Shown one piece after another: positions 7,775 to 14,569 of a stretch of 18,524 nt of DNA (positions are counted from its first letter, which is position 1; each line of letters begins with the position of its first letter). Below the pieces are notes generated by a model, which was not told the DNA's origin, ran no database searches, and saw only the letters and a program-made list of their open reading frames with translations. Origin of the DNA: DATFYM01 sp035315065 (GTDB taxonomy: Bacteria > Acidobacteriota > Terriglobia > UBA7540); the NCBI GenBank assembly GCA_035315065.1, contig DATFYM010000047.1:1-18524 (forward strand), read 5' to 3'. Both the position numbers and the translations under genes were made by a program.

Positions 7775-9352
7775 ATGAACCGCAGAGACTTTCTTAAGAG
7801 CGGCAGTGCTCTGGCAGTGTCCGCGGGGATTGGTGCGGAGGCGACTCAGGGTATCGTTCCTGCTCACAACTGGGACAAATACGACTTTGGCTCAGGTCCT
7901 CAGGTGAGCGACCGCCTGAATCAAGGCCCCTTTCCACAGTATCCTCCTGATGCCACGATCCCCAGCGATGAAGTGGTGATGACCACCACGCCGTCCGATG
8001 AGGTGGTGCCTGGCTACGGCAAGGGGCTGGTCACATACATCACGGCGGACATGGGGACGGCGGAGATCAAGGCTGACAATATTCCGCAGGCGATCGAAGA
8101 CCTGATTCGTTTTCCGCTGGGACAAAAGCTTTATATCCGGCCCACGTGGAGGGAAATCCAGCCGCGGCCAGGACGTCTTGATTTTCCCGATTACCTGAAG
8201 CTTGTCTTCGACCTGGCCAAGAAAAACAACAAGCGCATTGGATTTCGGATTCAGATGAGCGCTCCAGACTATTTCGACCAGCCAGCGCTGCCGGACTTTG
8301 TTCTCAACCAAGTGCCGTTGGTGAAGTTGGTGGGCGCCGGGACGGAAGGGAACACGTCCAACGCAAAATGGATGCACAATCCGTACGCCCAATATCAGCC
8401 CCGGTTCGACGATCCCTTCTTCCAGCAGGCATTCCGGGAGTTGATTGGCCTGTTGGCAGCCGAATTCAATGGAAGTCCACTGATTGAGTCTATGGATACC
8501 TTCATGTATGGCTTCTGGGGCGAAGGTCACACCTGGCCGTACAGTAACAATCCCTTCCCGGATTACCAGATGGCGGAGCGCACCTGGGTGAACATGCTGG
8601 AAGTTCAGTTGGAGCACTTTACAAAGACGCCCTTGTTCACCAATACGCAGCCTGATTTCAGCCGGGTCGGAAACTCCGAAGTTCTTGACCGTACGGTGCG
8701 CAGTAACAATTGGATTCGGAGTGACACAATCTTTATCGAGAATGAACAGATCGAAGCCTTAAGCAATCGCCCGCGCTGGATTGCCGCGTTCCTTGAACAG
8801 GGTCTCCCGGGCAGAATTCCGCAATCTGTTCATCTGGAAGACCGAATCTCGCCCTCGGATGACATCATTGCGCACGTTATGGACGTAGGAGCCAATTACT
8901 GGTCGCTCTGGACCTTTCACGACATCAGCGCCAGGAACTTGCTGAGCTGGTACCAGGCTTTCCCGACGTGGTTCGACCGAATCAACCGACAGATTGGTTA
9001 CCGCGTCAGGCCATCGCTGATCTGGAGCTATGAAGATAAGGGATACCTCGGCCTGATTGTTGGCTTTGCGAATGACGGCATCGCCGGCGTTCCGGGGGTG
9101 CTGCGAGTGACGGTAGAGAGCCCGGAAGGGACAGTGTTGCAGAGTGGTTGTCTGGACCCAGGGTACCCGCTGCCGCGAAAAATCCGCCAGGCGCAGTTTG
9201 TACTGCCCAAGGACACGAAGTGGACGGGACTGAGGCTCAAGGCCGAGATCGAAGTGAAAGGAATGAGATATCCGCTGCAGTGGGCCTGTCACCAGAAGTT
9301 GAACGGCGATGGCACTCTCAGCTTACGCTCAAATGGCCAGCACGCATCGTGA
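7775..9352 (+). CDS. Tat-exported glycoside-hydrolase-like protein (DUF4832/GH42-like fold suspected)
   Basis: A 525-residue protein. MNRRDFLKSGSALAVSAGIG is a classic twin-arginine signal (RRDFLK). The segment around residues 118-150 (YIRPTWREIQPRPGRLDFPD, then an IGFRIQMSAPDYF stretch) resembles the start of GH42/DUF4832-type barrels, where W..iEP..G.yd precedes a strand ending in lRi. Near residues 246-255 FWGEGHTWP offers a likely catalytic or binding Glu, and DTFMYGFWGEG fits a barrel strand end. The last 100 residues (from about VRPSLIWSYEDKGYL) look like a beta-sandwich with LRVTVESPEGTVLQ. Function is inferred as hydrolysis or binding of a plant-derived glycan. The exact family could be another TIM-barrel group. 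It stands alone, followed after 125 bp by an amidase remnant. Confidence 0.78.
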   Translation: MNRRDFLKSGSALAVSAGIGAEATQGIVPAHNWDKYDFGSGPQVSDRLNQGPFPQYPPDATIPSDEVVMTTTPSDEVVPGYGKGLVTYITADMGTAEIKADNIPQAIEDLIRFPLGQKLYIRPTWREIQPRPGRLDFPDYLKLVFDLAKKNNKRIGFRIQMSAPDYFDQPALPDFVLNQVPLVKLVGAGTEGNTSNAKWMHNPYAQYQPRFDDPFFQQAFRELIGLLAAEFNGSPLIESMDTFMYGFWGEGHTWPYSNNPFPDYQMAERTWVNMLEVQLEHFTKTPLFTNTQPDFSRVGNSEVLDRTVRSNNWIRSDTIFIENEQIEALSNRPRWIAAFLEQGLPGRIPQSVHLEDRISPSDDIIAHVMDVGANYWSLWTFHDISARNLLSWYQAFPTWFDRINRQIGYRVRPSLIWSYEDKGYLGLIVGFANDGIAGVPGVLRVTVESPEGTVLQSGCLDPGYPLPRKIRQAQFVLPKDTKWTGLRLKAEIEVKGMRYPLQWACHQKLNGDGTLSLRSNGQHAS

Positions 9353-9477
9353 AAGAGCGTGTGATCTTCTGACACGGAAACAACACCCCTATGTCGGTCG
9401 CAGTTGGCCGTTGTGCGCGAGCCTTATTCCCGAAGCAGCAACATGATATCGTCGCCATGGGCAGCGGGCCATCGACT

Positions 9478-9741
9478 GGAAGGGCAGATTTGCTTACCAT
9501 CACCAATTTCACCGGGCATCCCTCGCTCACGTTGCGCGCGGGCTTCGTTGAGGTGTCGGAGGCGCGCAGCGACTGGGCGCCCGATCCCAACCATCCGCTC
9601 CCCAAGTTCTCGCCGCCGCGCCGCGTGCCCCACGGCGTCACCCTCATTGGGCGGCTCTTTGACGAGGGCACGCTGGGCCGTGCCGGACTCGCCCTAGAGC
9701 GTAGCTTCAATGTCATGGCCGAGCGCCCACCAGGATTTTGA
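9478..9741 (+). pseudogene. C-terminal remnant of an amidase-family gene
   Basis: The frame reads GRADLLTITNFTGHPSLTLR, then about 20 residues, then RVPHGVTLIGRLFDEGTLGR and AGLALERSFNVMAERPPGF before a TGA. LLTITNFTGHP followed by GV.liGrLFdE.tL..A.alE is the C-terminal signature of the amidase (AS) family. The catalytic Ser-Ser-Lys part, which should lie several hundred codons upstream, is absent: upstream is the preceding intact gene. About 87 residues remain of a protein normally about 450-550 long, so this is a 5'-truncated relic. Confidence 0.72.
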
Positions 9742-9985
9742 AAGCGAACGCCGGAGCCGCGAAGCAGGGATACGTTACAGGGCATGACTTTTGTCGTGGA
9801 GCTTGCTCAGGAGCAGCCTTCCAGCCGATCTCCGTCACAGTTCGCTCCCAACGGGACCGTGCCTGGACAGGCCGGGTACACGGCGGACCGCGAGATCAGC
9901 AGCAAAGAACGCGGCGAAATCGTCGAAACCGACACCCAGGAGCACTGCGAAGAGTCGCGAGGTTATGATGGGCAGCTAATGACAG

Positions 9986-10316
9986 TTATCTTGCTTCGCC
10001 CGAGATCATGTGCTCCCCGAGACGAAGTAGGCGACTTTCTTGTGGTCTATGAAGTTCGCTTCGTCTTCACTCGAGGCTTTTCATTCGGATGATTGACGAG
10101 CGGCCAATAGAACCTCCCTGTCGTCAAACCAGAGTTCCACGATTCCGTCATAATCGGGTGGGTGTTTATCTCCTGGGGCTGTGAGGCGGTGGCTCTGTAC
10201 CAATCTGCGGAGATGAGGACTACGGGAACCCGATGGGTCCGTGGATATTCTCCCAGTAGTGAAAGAACTCCTCGTCGGTCAGCCCGCTTCTTGGTGATGC
10301 AGTAAACAAGTTTGAA
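9986..10316 (-). pseudogene. Decayed EthD-domain gene
   Basis: On the minus strand, pieces in successive frames join into a short EthD-family protein. KLVYCITKK (from 10313) is followed in a shifted frame by GLTDEEFFHYWENIHGPIG, then SRSPHLRRLVQSHRL, TAPGDKHPPDYDGIVELWFD and DREVLLAARQSSE. A TGA at 10083-10081 stands where the family has Trp, then KASSEDEANFIDHKKVAYFV, then a shifted GEHMISGEAR and TAA. That gives three frameshifts (near 10288, 10223 and 10019) and one nonsense change. EthD proteins are small ferredoxin-like-fold proteins first noted in an ether-degradation locus; their reaction is unclear. The order and spacing of the motifs are complete, so the gene decayed by point lesions and not by truncation. 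It ends against the IS91-type element to its right. Confidence 0.82.
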
Positions 10317-10416
10317 CGCGCTTCCGTGCACCCGTGTCCGCTGCAGACCCACACGGGAGGCCTATTTTGCGAGTATCGCCGAAGTTGGGCCGAGGGCGCT
10401 CGCGCCGAGTACGCCG

Positions 10417-10515
10417 GTTACCCGCGGGTAACGATAGGACTCTATCGGGAGTGCCCCGGCCCGAGAATGTTGGGTAACCAGAAGAAACTGATTTGCCGGG
10501 TCACTCCCGATAGAG
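10417..10515. other. Hairpin cluster at the end of the IS91-type element (candidate oriIS)
   Basis: Three nested inverted repeats lie within 100 bp. The perfect palindrome GTTACCCGCGGGTAAC is at 10417-10432. CGATAG/CTATCG with a GACT loop is at 10432-10447. The 14-bp perfect arms CTCTATCGGGAGTG (10440-10453) and CACTCCCGATAGAG (10502-10515) have 48 bp between them. The cluster lies about 260 bp beyond the stop of the IS91-type transposase, on its downstream side. In IS91/ISCR elements the rolling-circle origin is a structured sequence located there. The role is inferred and the exact element tip is not determined. Confidence 0.45.
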
Positions 10516-10776
10516 CCGTTTGAATGAAGCCGCTGGCGTTTGCGGCGGACGCGGCCAGCCTATGGCGTTTGTATGGGTTTGAGGTGTGCTGGGAGGGCGT
10601 TGAGTGGGGTCGTAGTCATCCCTATGCGCCTTGAAGGCGGCAAAAGGGGACGGTTGGGGCCGTCTGCAGCGAGGGCCAACGTGGGCAAGGAGGGCTTGGT
10701 AATGGGAATTTTGGTGCGCAGGCACACTTCGGTTGTGCATGCCAGAGCATGCCTGGTGTCCGAGGTGTGATAGCGC

Positions 10777-11485
10777 TCAGGAAGTGTCAACGAAACTCCG
10801 CAAGTCAACTGCCCGAAGCCCAAGTTGCTCCGCGGTGAGCCTCTCGATGATGATCATGGGTCCGCCACAAAGAGGACAAGACCATGAGGATGGCGGCTGG
10901 GGTGAAGCCGGGCAGGGAGAGGACGGTGCCGGGTTGGCCGGGAGCAGTTGTCGGCAAAGAGGTAAGAGGGTGGCTCGTCGCCGGTTGGCGAGGAAGCCGA
11001 AAAAACGGATGCGAACGAAGCCCTTGGGCAGCACGTGAAGCAGGAACCGGCGCAAGAATTCGTCGGCGGTGAGGGTCATCTTGCGCTTCTTGTTGCCGTG
11101 GGCGTAGTCCCTCCAGAGGAAAGTAACCTGGCCGTTCTGGAAGGAGACCAACCGATGGTTGGAGATGGCCACGCGATGGGTATAACGGGCCAGATAGTGC
11201 AGGACATATTCCGGACCGCCGAAGGGCGGCTTGGCATAGACCACCCAATCCTGACGGTACAGGGAACGGACCAGGGCGCGAAACAACTTGGGGCTTCGAA
11301 GTGCCTTTTGGTCTCCATAAAACCCCAGTTCCCCTTGCTGGAAAGCCCGGCGCAGGCCGGCCACAAATTTGCCCCGAAAGACGCGGCTGAGGACTTTCAC
11401 CGGCAGGAAGAAGGGATAGGGGGGATGAATCCAGCGGGTGTGATCGGGGGACAGACCGCCCGCCGGAATCACGCAGTGGACATGG
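10777..11485 (-). pseudogene. IS91-type transposase, C-terminal piece (HUH and Y2 motifs)
   Basis: The minus-strand frame from 11485 begins CATGTCCACTGC (HVHC, the HUH metal motif) and continues IPAGGLSPDHTRW. It includes the YLARYTHRV stretch at about 11197-11174, which matches the paired catalytic tyrosines (YxxxY) of IS91-type Y2 transposases. It ends VDLRSFVDTS with a TGA at 10779-10777. A Cys pair near the end (CPLCGGPM) is visible. The open frame extends further upstream to 11562, but those residues belong to the inserted serine-recombinase element, so they are not transposase. The piece resumes the sequence that stops at 14102 and is intact in itself. Confidence 0.9.
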
Positions 11486-11534
11486 GGGTGGTGCCACTCG
11501 CACCCAGAATACCCTGAGCCCAGAAACCACGCAG

Positions 11535-11969
11535 GTGCGGGTGTTCTATCCTTTCCACCCACTTCATAGCTCTAGCCTACAGATTGTCCGCAGGCCAAGG
11601 CGCGGAGATGGGGCGGTCTCCGTCATCGATTCGACGGGCAGGCGTTTGAAGATTCCGTCGTGGATGCTGTCGCCTGACTCCGCCCGGATCAAGATTGCCG
11701 AGCGAGGGCTTCTGAGTGGGGAAGCGCTTCGCGGCCTCGCTTCCTTACTCGCTCCCTTTCTGGACGCCGAAAGTACGATCCACGATAACCTTCTGCAGAC
11801 AGCTCTTGACGGATGCCAAGGAGGTCATCGTGCTGCAAGGACGACTGCTGGACCTGACTCGACCAGAGGAGCCACCCATGCCCGTGACGGCCACAGTGCG
11901 AAGCGAACTCGTGGCTCTCATGGCGCGCCTTCTGGTGGTGGCATTTCGAACCAAAGGAGGAGGAGTTGA
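11535..11969 (+). CDS. Small recombinase-associated protein, DUF5372-like
   Basis: A 144-residue frame starting at GTG (11535), 49 bp inside the left boundary of the serine-recombinase element. Residues 1-75 look like a real domain: VRVFYPFHPLH, a basic strand, then VIDSTGRRLKIPSWMLSP and a helix ALRGLASLLAPFL. The FHPL opening followed by a strand and IP.WM recalls DUF5372, a short family found beside transposases and recombinases. This is a resemblance only. The last 45 residues (rich in G, R, T and S) look like read-through over another gene. The stop TGA at 11967-11969 overlaps the recombinase ATG at 11969-11971 (TGATG), consistent with translational coupling. Role unknown; perhaps a directionality or accessory factor. 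Confidence 0.5.
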   Translation: MRVFYPFHPLHSSSLQIVRRPRRGDGAVSVIDSTGRRLKIPSWMLSPDSARIKIAERGLLSGEALRGLASLLAPFLDAESTIHDNLLQTALDGCQGGHRAARTTAGPDSTRGATHARDGHSAKRTRGSHGAPSGGGISNQRRRS

Positions 11970-11994
11970 TGACAGAGCTTCTGTACAGTCCTAA
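11878..11994 (+). CDS. 38-residue overlapping frame preceding the recombinase
   Basis: ATG at 11878 has GAGGAG 7-8 bases upstream (11865-11870). It encodes MPVTATVRSELVALMARLLV then VAFRTKGGGVDDRASVQS, and overlaps both the end of the DUF5372-like frame and the first 26 bp of the recombinase gene. The sequence is an amphipathic helix with a basic and acidic tail, more protein-like than the competing frame in the same bases. No family recognised. It might be a leader peptide for coupling, or a small accessory protein. It could also be a shadow frame. Confidence 0.4.
   Translation: MPVTATVRSELVALMARLLVVAFRTKGGGVDDRASVQS
11954..11965 (+). promoter_or_regulatory. Ribosome binding site of the serine recombinase
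   Basis: AAGGAGGAGGAG ends 3 bases before the ATG at 11969, with the best AGGAGG core 7 bases away. The TTG at 11966 is also in frame but lies too close to the site, so ATG is preferred. Confidence 0.65.
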
Positions 11995-14101
11995 GATCAA
12001 GCCGGAGCACCTGGCTCGCAAAGCCATCGTCTACCTGCGGCAGTCGAGTGACAAACAGGTGCGGCAGAATCAGGAAAGCCAACGTCTTCAGTATGACTTG
12101 GCCGAGCGGATGCGTGCCCTGGGTTGGAAGCAAGTGGAGATCATCAATAGTGATCTGGGATCCAGCGCGGCTATGGCCTCCGCTCGGCGCGAAGGATTCG
12201 AGCGCGTCCTCAGTTCGGTGGCTTTAGGAGAGGTGGGAATCGTGGGCAGCCGGGAGGTCTCGCGGCTGTCCCGCACCGACAAAGACTGGTGCCGACTGCT
12301 GGAGGTATGCCAGATTTTTGGAACCCTCATCGCCGACGAGCAACAGGTTTACGACTTGAATTATCTCGATGACCAGTTGGTGCTGGGAATCAAGGGGACG
12401 CTCAGCGTGGTGGAACTGAAGGTTCTTCGGCAGCGACTGCAGGCGGGTCAGGAGTCCAAAGCGCGCCGCGGTGAGCTGTTCAAGAGGCTTCCGGTAGGCT
12501 ACGTACGGGATCCCTTGGGTAAGGTGGCCATGGATCCCAATCGACGCGTCTGCGAAGCCATTCAACTCGTCTTTGTCAAGTTTCGTGAACGGTGGAACGT
12601 GCGTCAAACTTTCCAATGGTTTCGAGATCACGACGTGGAGCTACCCGCCAACCCGATCCAAGGGACCCGGCTCGTCTGGAAGATTCCTACCCAGAGCTTG
12701 GTCCGCGATATTCTCTGCAATCCCTTCTATGCCGGCGCCTATGTTTGGGGCCGTCGCCCGGTAGCCACCTTGCTGGTGGAGGGGAGGCTGGAGAAACGTC
12801 AGGGCGCCACGCGTCGCGCCGAAGATTGCCGGGTCTTTATCCCCAATCATCACGTGGGTTATATTGACTGGGCGACTTACGAAGAGAACCGACGAATGAT
12901 CCAGCGTAATTCAGTGAACTGGGAGGGCGACGAATCGATGACCGCGATTCGCGCCGGTCAAGGCCTTTTGGTGGGGCTTCTGCGGTGTGGGCATTGTGGT
13001 CGCAAACTTCATGTGCGCTATTGGGGAGGCCAGGGCACCAACGCGCGGTATCTCTGCAAAGGAGACTATGACGACGGTGGGCAGTATTGCCTCGGTTTTG
13101 GCGGTGCCTCGGTAGATCGCCGGTTGGGTCAAGAACTGCTCAAGGTGATCTCGCCCTTGGGGATGGAAGCCAGTCGGAGGGCACTGGAGGAATTGAGCGC
13201 CGGGGATGTGGCAGAGCGCGCCGCCCTGTCCCGTAAACTGGAGCAACTCGATTACGAGGCCAAGAAGGCGTTCGAACAGTACGACGCGGTGGACGCCCGG
13301 AATCGTCTGGCAGCCGGCGAGTTGGAGCGGCGGTGGAACGAAAAGCTGGAAGAGATGGAGTCCACCAAACAACAGCTGGCCAGCCTCAACGGGAAGCGCT
13401 ATTGGTTGTCTTCCGAGGAGGAAGCAACCATTCATTGGATGGGCGAGAACTTTGCGGAAATCTGGCAAAGTGATCGCTGTCCTCCGACCCTGAAGAAGAT
13501 GATCTTTCGCACCGCCCTGGAGGAAATCATCGTGCGCGCGGATGCGGAGAACAAGACCCTGCAGTTCACTCTTCATTGGAAGGGAGGTACGCACACTCAA
13601 CTCGAGATGGAACGGCCCCGCTCCGCGGTCCAGACCGCGACCCCCATGGAAGCGTTAGAGATCATTCGTCGGATGGCCGTTCGCCATGGTGATGACCAGA
13701 TTGCTTCGGTGTTGAACCGACTCGGCCATTCCACGGGAAAAGGGAAACGATGGAATCAGAACCGCGTGGCTACCGTCCGGCGTAACTACTCGATTGATGG
13801 CCAAAAACGAGCATTACCGGATCCTGAATCAGTCAGCTTGAGTGAAGCAGCCAGAGTATGTGGCGTGAGTCACCGCACGATTGAACAACTGGTCGAAGCG
13901 GGCCTCGTGAGGCGAGAACAAATTGCTCCCCGTGCGCCTTGGGCGATTCGCCGCGCCGATCTGGACGCCGAGCCAGTTCGGAGTATCCTCGCGCAACTCC
14001 GTCGGACAGGCAAGCTCACTCTTCCGGGGGACTGTTCGGGAGACCAGCCATATTTGTTCATTGCAAACAAAGGAGATGATAATGCCAGGCATCATGAGTG
14101 A
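11969..14101 (+). CDS. Large serine recombinase with C-terminal HTH domain
   Basis: A 710-residue protein. The resolvase catalytic domain spans about residues 18-160: AIVYLRQSSDKQ places the nucleophile at Ser26 (YxRxS), and VSRLSRTDKDW is the conserved arginine helix. The recombinase domain follows (about 185-290, LPVGYVRDPLGKV, LCNPFYAGAYVWGRRP), then a zinc ribbon (about 336-380, LLRCGHCGRKLHV ... YLCKGDY ... YCLGFGG) and a charged coiled coil (about 400-475). An extra C-terminal part of about 120 residues contains SLSEAARVCGVSHRTIEQL, a MerR/excisionase-like helix-turn-helix ending in AIRRADLD. All catalytic features look intact, so it is probably the enzyme that moved this element into the IS91-type transposase. 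The strong ribosome site and TGATG coupling tie it to the upstream small genes. Confidence 0.93.
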   Translation: MTELLYSPKIKPEHLARKAIVYLRQSSDKQVRQNQESQRLQYDLAERMRALGWKQVEIINSDLGSSAAMASARREGFERVLSSVALGEVGIVGSREVSRLSRTDKDWCRLLEVCQIFGTLIADEQQVYDLNYLDDQLVLGIKGTLSVVELKVLRQRLQAGQESKARRGELFKRLPVGYVRDPLGKVAMDPNRRVCEAIQLVFVKFRERWNVRQTFQWFRDHDVELPANPIQGTRLVWKIPTQSLVRDILCNPFYAGAYVWGRRPVATLLVEGRLEKRQGATRRAEDCRVFIPNHHVGYIDWATYEENRRMIQRNSVNWEGDESMTAIRAGQGLLVGLLRCGHCGRKLHVRYWGGQGTNARYLCKGDYDDGGQYCLGFGGASVDRRLGQELLKVISPLGMEASRRALEELSAGDVAERAALSRKLEQLDYEAKKAFEQYDAVDARNRLAAGELERRWNEKLEEMESTKQQLASLNGKRYWLSSEEEATIHWMGENFAEIWQSDRCPPTLKKMIFRTALEEIIVRADAENKTLQFTLHWKGGTHTQLEMERPRSAVQTATPMEALEIIRRMAVRHGDDQIASVLNRLGHSTGKGKRWNQNRVATVRRNYSIDGQKRALPDPESVSLSEAARVCGVSHRTIEQLVEAGLVRREQIAPRAPWAIRRADLDAEPVRSILAQLRRTGKLTLPGDCSGDQPYLFIANKGDDNARHHE

Positions 14102-14387
14102 GGATTCTGCAGCAGGTTCTGTCCCCAGGTGTGGAGGACGCTGAGGAATCCGATCTCCGCGCCCAGGTGTTGGGGGTCGGCAGCGACCTCGAGGAGCGTG
14201 GCGGCGCTGGCATGGAAGAGCAGGCGGTAGAGGATGCGCTGGTTTTGATAGGTGAGTGGAGCCAATTGATGCGGCAAGGTGAAGACCACGTGAACGTAAC
14301 GAACGGGGAGTAGTTCCTTGCTGCGCTCGGCCAGCCAGCGGTTGCGGGCCCCGGTCTGGCACTTGGGACAGTGCCGGTTGCGACACG
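14102..14387 (-). pseudogene. IS91-type transposase, middle piece (zinc finger end and N-terminal Rep part)
   Basis: The minus strand from 14385 reads TGT CGC AAC (C-R-N), then RHCPKCQTGARNRWLAERSK, VRYVHVVFTLPHQLAPL and LGAEIGFLSVLHTWGQNLLQN, stopping at 14102. CRNRHCPKCQ is the hallmark zinc-binding motif of IS91-type transposases. The residues to its right (RTSHKTRNGELSIT in the open frame) come from the RIT end and palindrome, not the transposase. The final three residues before the stop (PHS) cross into the serine-recombinase element. The piece fits exactly between the N-terminal piece (17983-17786) and the C-terminal piece (11485-10777). Confidence 0.9.
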
Positions 14388-14413
14388 TAATGGAGAGCTC
14401 TCCATTACGTGTC
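14382..14413. repeat. 32-bp perfect palindrome at the left RIT end
   Basis: GACACGTAATGGAGAG (14382-14397) is followed without a loop by its exact reverse complement CTCTCCATTACGTGTC (14398-14413). The outer GACACG is the crossover core shared with 17785-17790. The inner CGTGTC is a second, inverted core followed by the inverted repeat of the element. Confidence 0.9.
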
Positions 14414-14445
14414 TTATGGGAAGTTCTTCCTAATGGGGAGTGCGC
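14408..14445 (+). repeat. RIT terminal inverted repeat, left
   Basis: It begins CGTGTCTTATGGGAAG and ends AATGGGGAGTGCGC, matching the reverse complement of 17753-17790 at 36 of 38 positions. It contains two related arms in direct order, TTATGGGAAG and TAATGGGGAG, suggesting tandem recombinase binding sites. Confidence 0.88.
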
Positions 14446-14535
14446 GTGCTGATGATCGCGTTTTAGGCTGTCGGCAGGAGTCGCAGGGAACAATCAAGTC
14501 CCCATAAAGATGGTCGTCCTCTGGTTAACTGTATG

Positions 14536-14551
14536 TGGCCATGACTGGCCA
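14536..14551. promoter_or_regulatory. Inverted repeat just upstream of ritA
   Basis: TGGCCA, a TGAC spacer and TGGCCA form a short self-complementary site ending 6 bases before the Shine-Dalgarno of ritA. It could be an operator or a hairpin limiting translation. No other support. Confidence 0.3.
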
Positions 14552-14557
14552 AATCAC

Positions 14558-14565
14558 AAGGAGGA
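14558..14565 (+). promoter_or_regulatory. Ribosome binding site of ritA
   Basis: AAGGAGGA lies 4 bases before the ATG at 14570. It fixes that start over the in-frame upstream ATG at 14510, which lacks such a site. Confidence 0.65.
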
Positions 14566-14569
14566 TACC

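Larger units (their letters stand above)
11486..14101 (+). mobile_element. 2.6-kb serine-recombinase element inserted in the IS91-type transposase
   Basis: The flanks join in frame. The minus strand reads LLQN up to 14102, and PHVHC resumes at 11485. GG is present at both junctions (11486-11487 in a run of five G, and 14102-14103), so the crossover can be placed only within 2-4 bp. A 2-bp shared core is what large serine recombinases use. Content: a short leader (11488-11534), a DUF5372-like gene, a 38-codon overlapping frame and the recombinase gene, whose TGA at 14099-14101 falls exactly at the right boundary. There are no evident terminal inverted repeats, again as expected for serine-recombinase elements. 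Confidence 0.75.

Noticed and set aside
7892..8617. Minus-strand open frame of 241 codons inside the second Tat gene
   Set aside because: A shadow of the plus-strand coding sequence; no recognisable motif or ribosome site.
9742..9985. Open frame after the amidase remnant
   Set aside because: About 100 codons with no recognisable family, and it runs antisense into the EthD remnant; not supportable as a gene.
10805..11530. Second minus-strand frame parallel to the IS91 C-terminal piece
   Set aside because: Pro/Ser/Arg-rich shadow of the real transposase frame, which carries the HVHC and YLARY motifs.
14382..14413. 32-bp palindrome as a transcription terminator
   Set aside because: No loop and no T run follow, and its halves are exact copies of recombination core and arm sequences, so an attachment-site role fits better.
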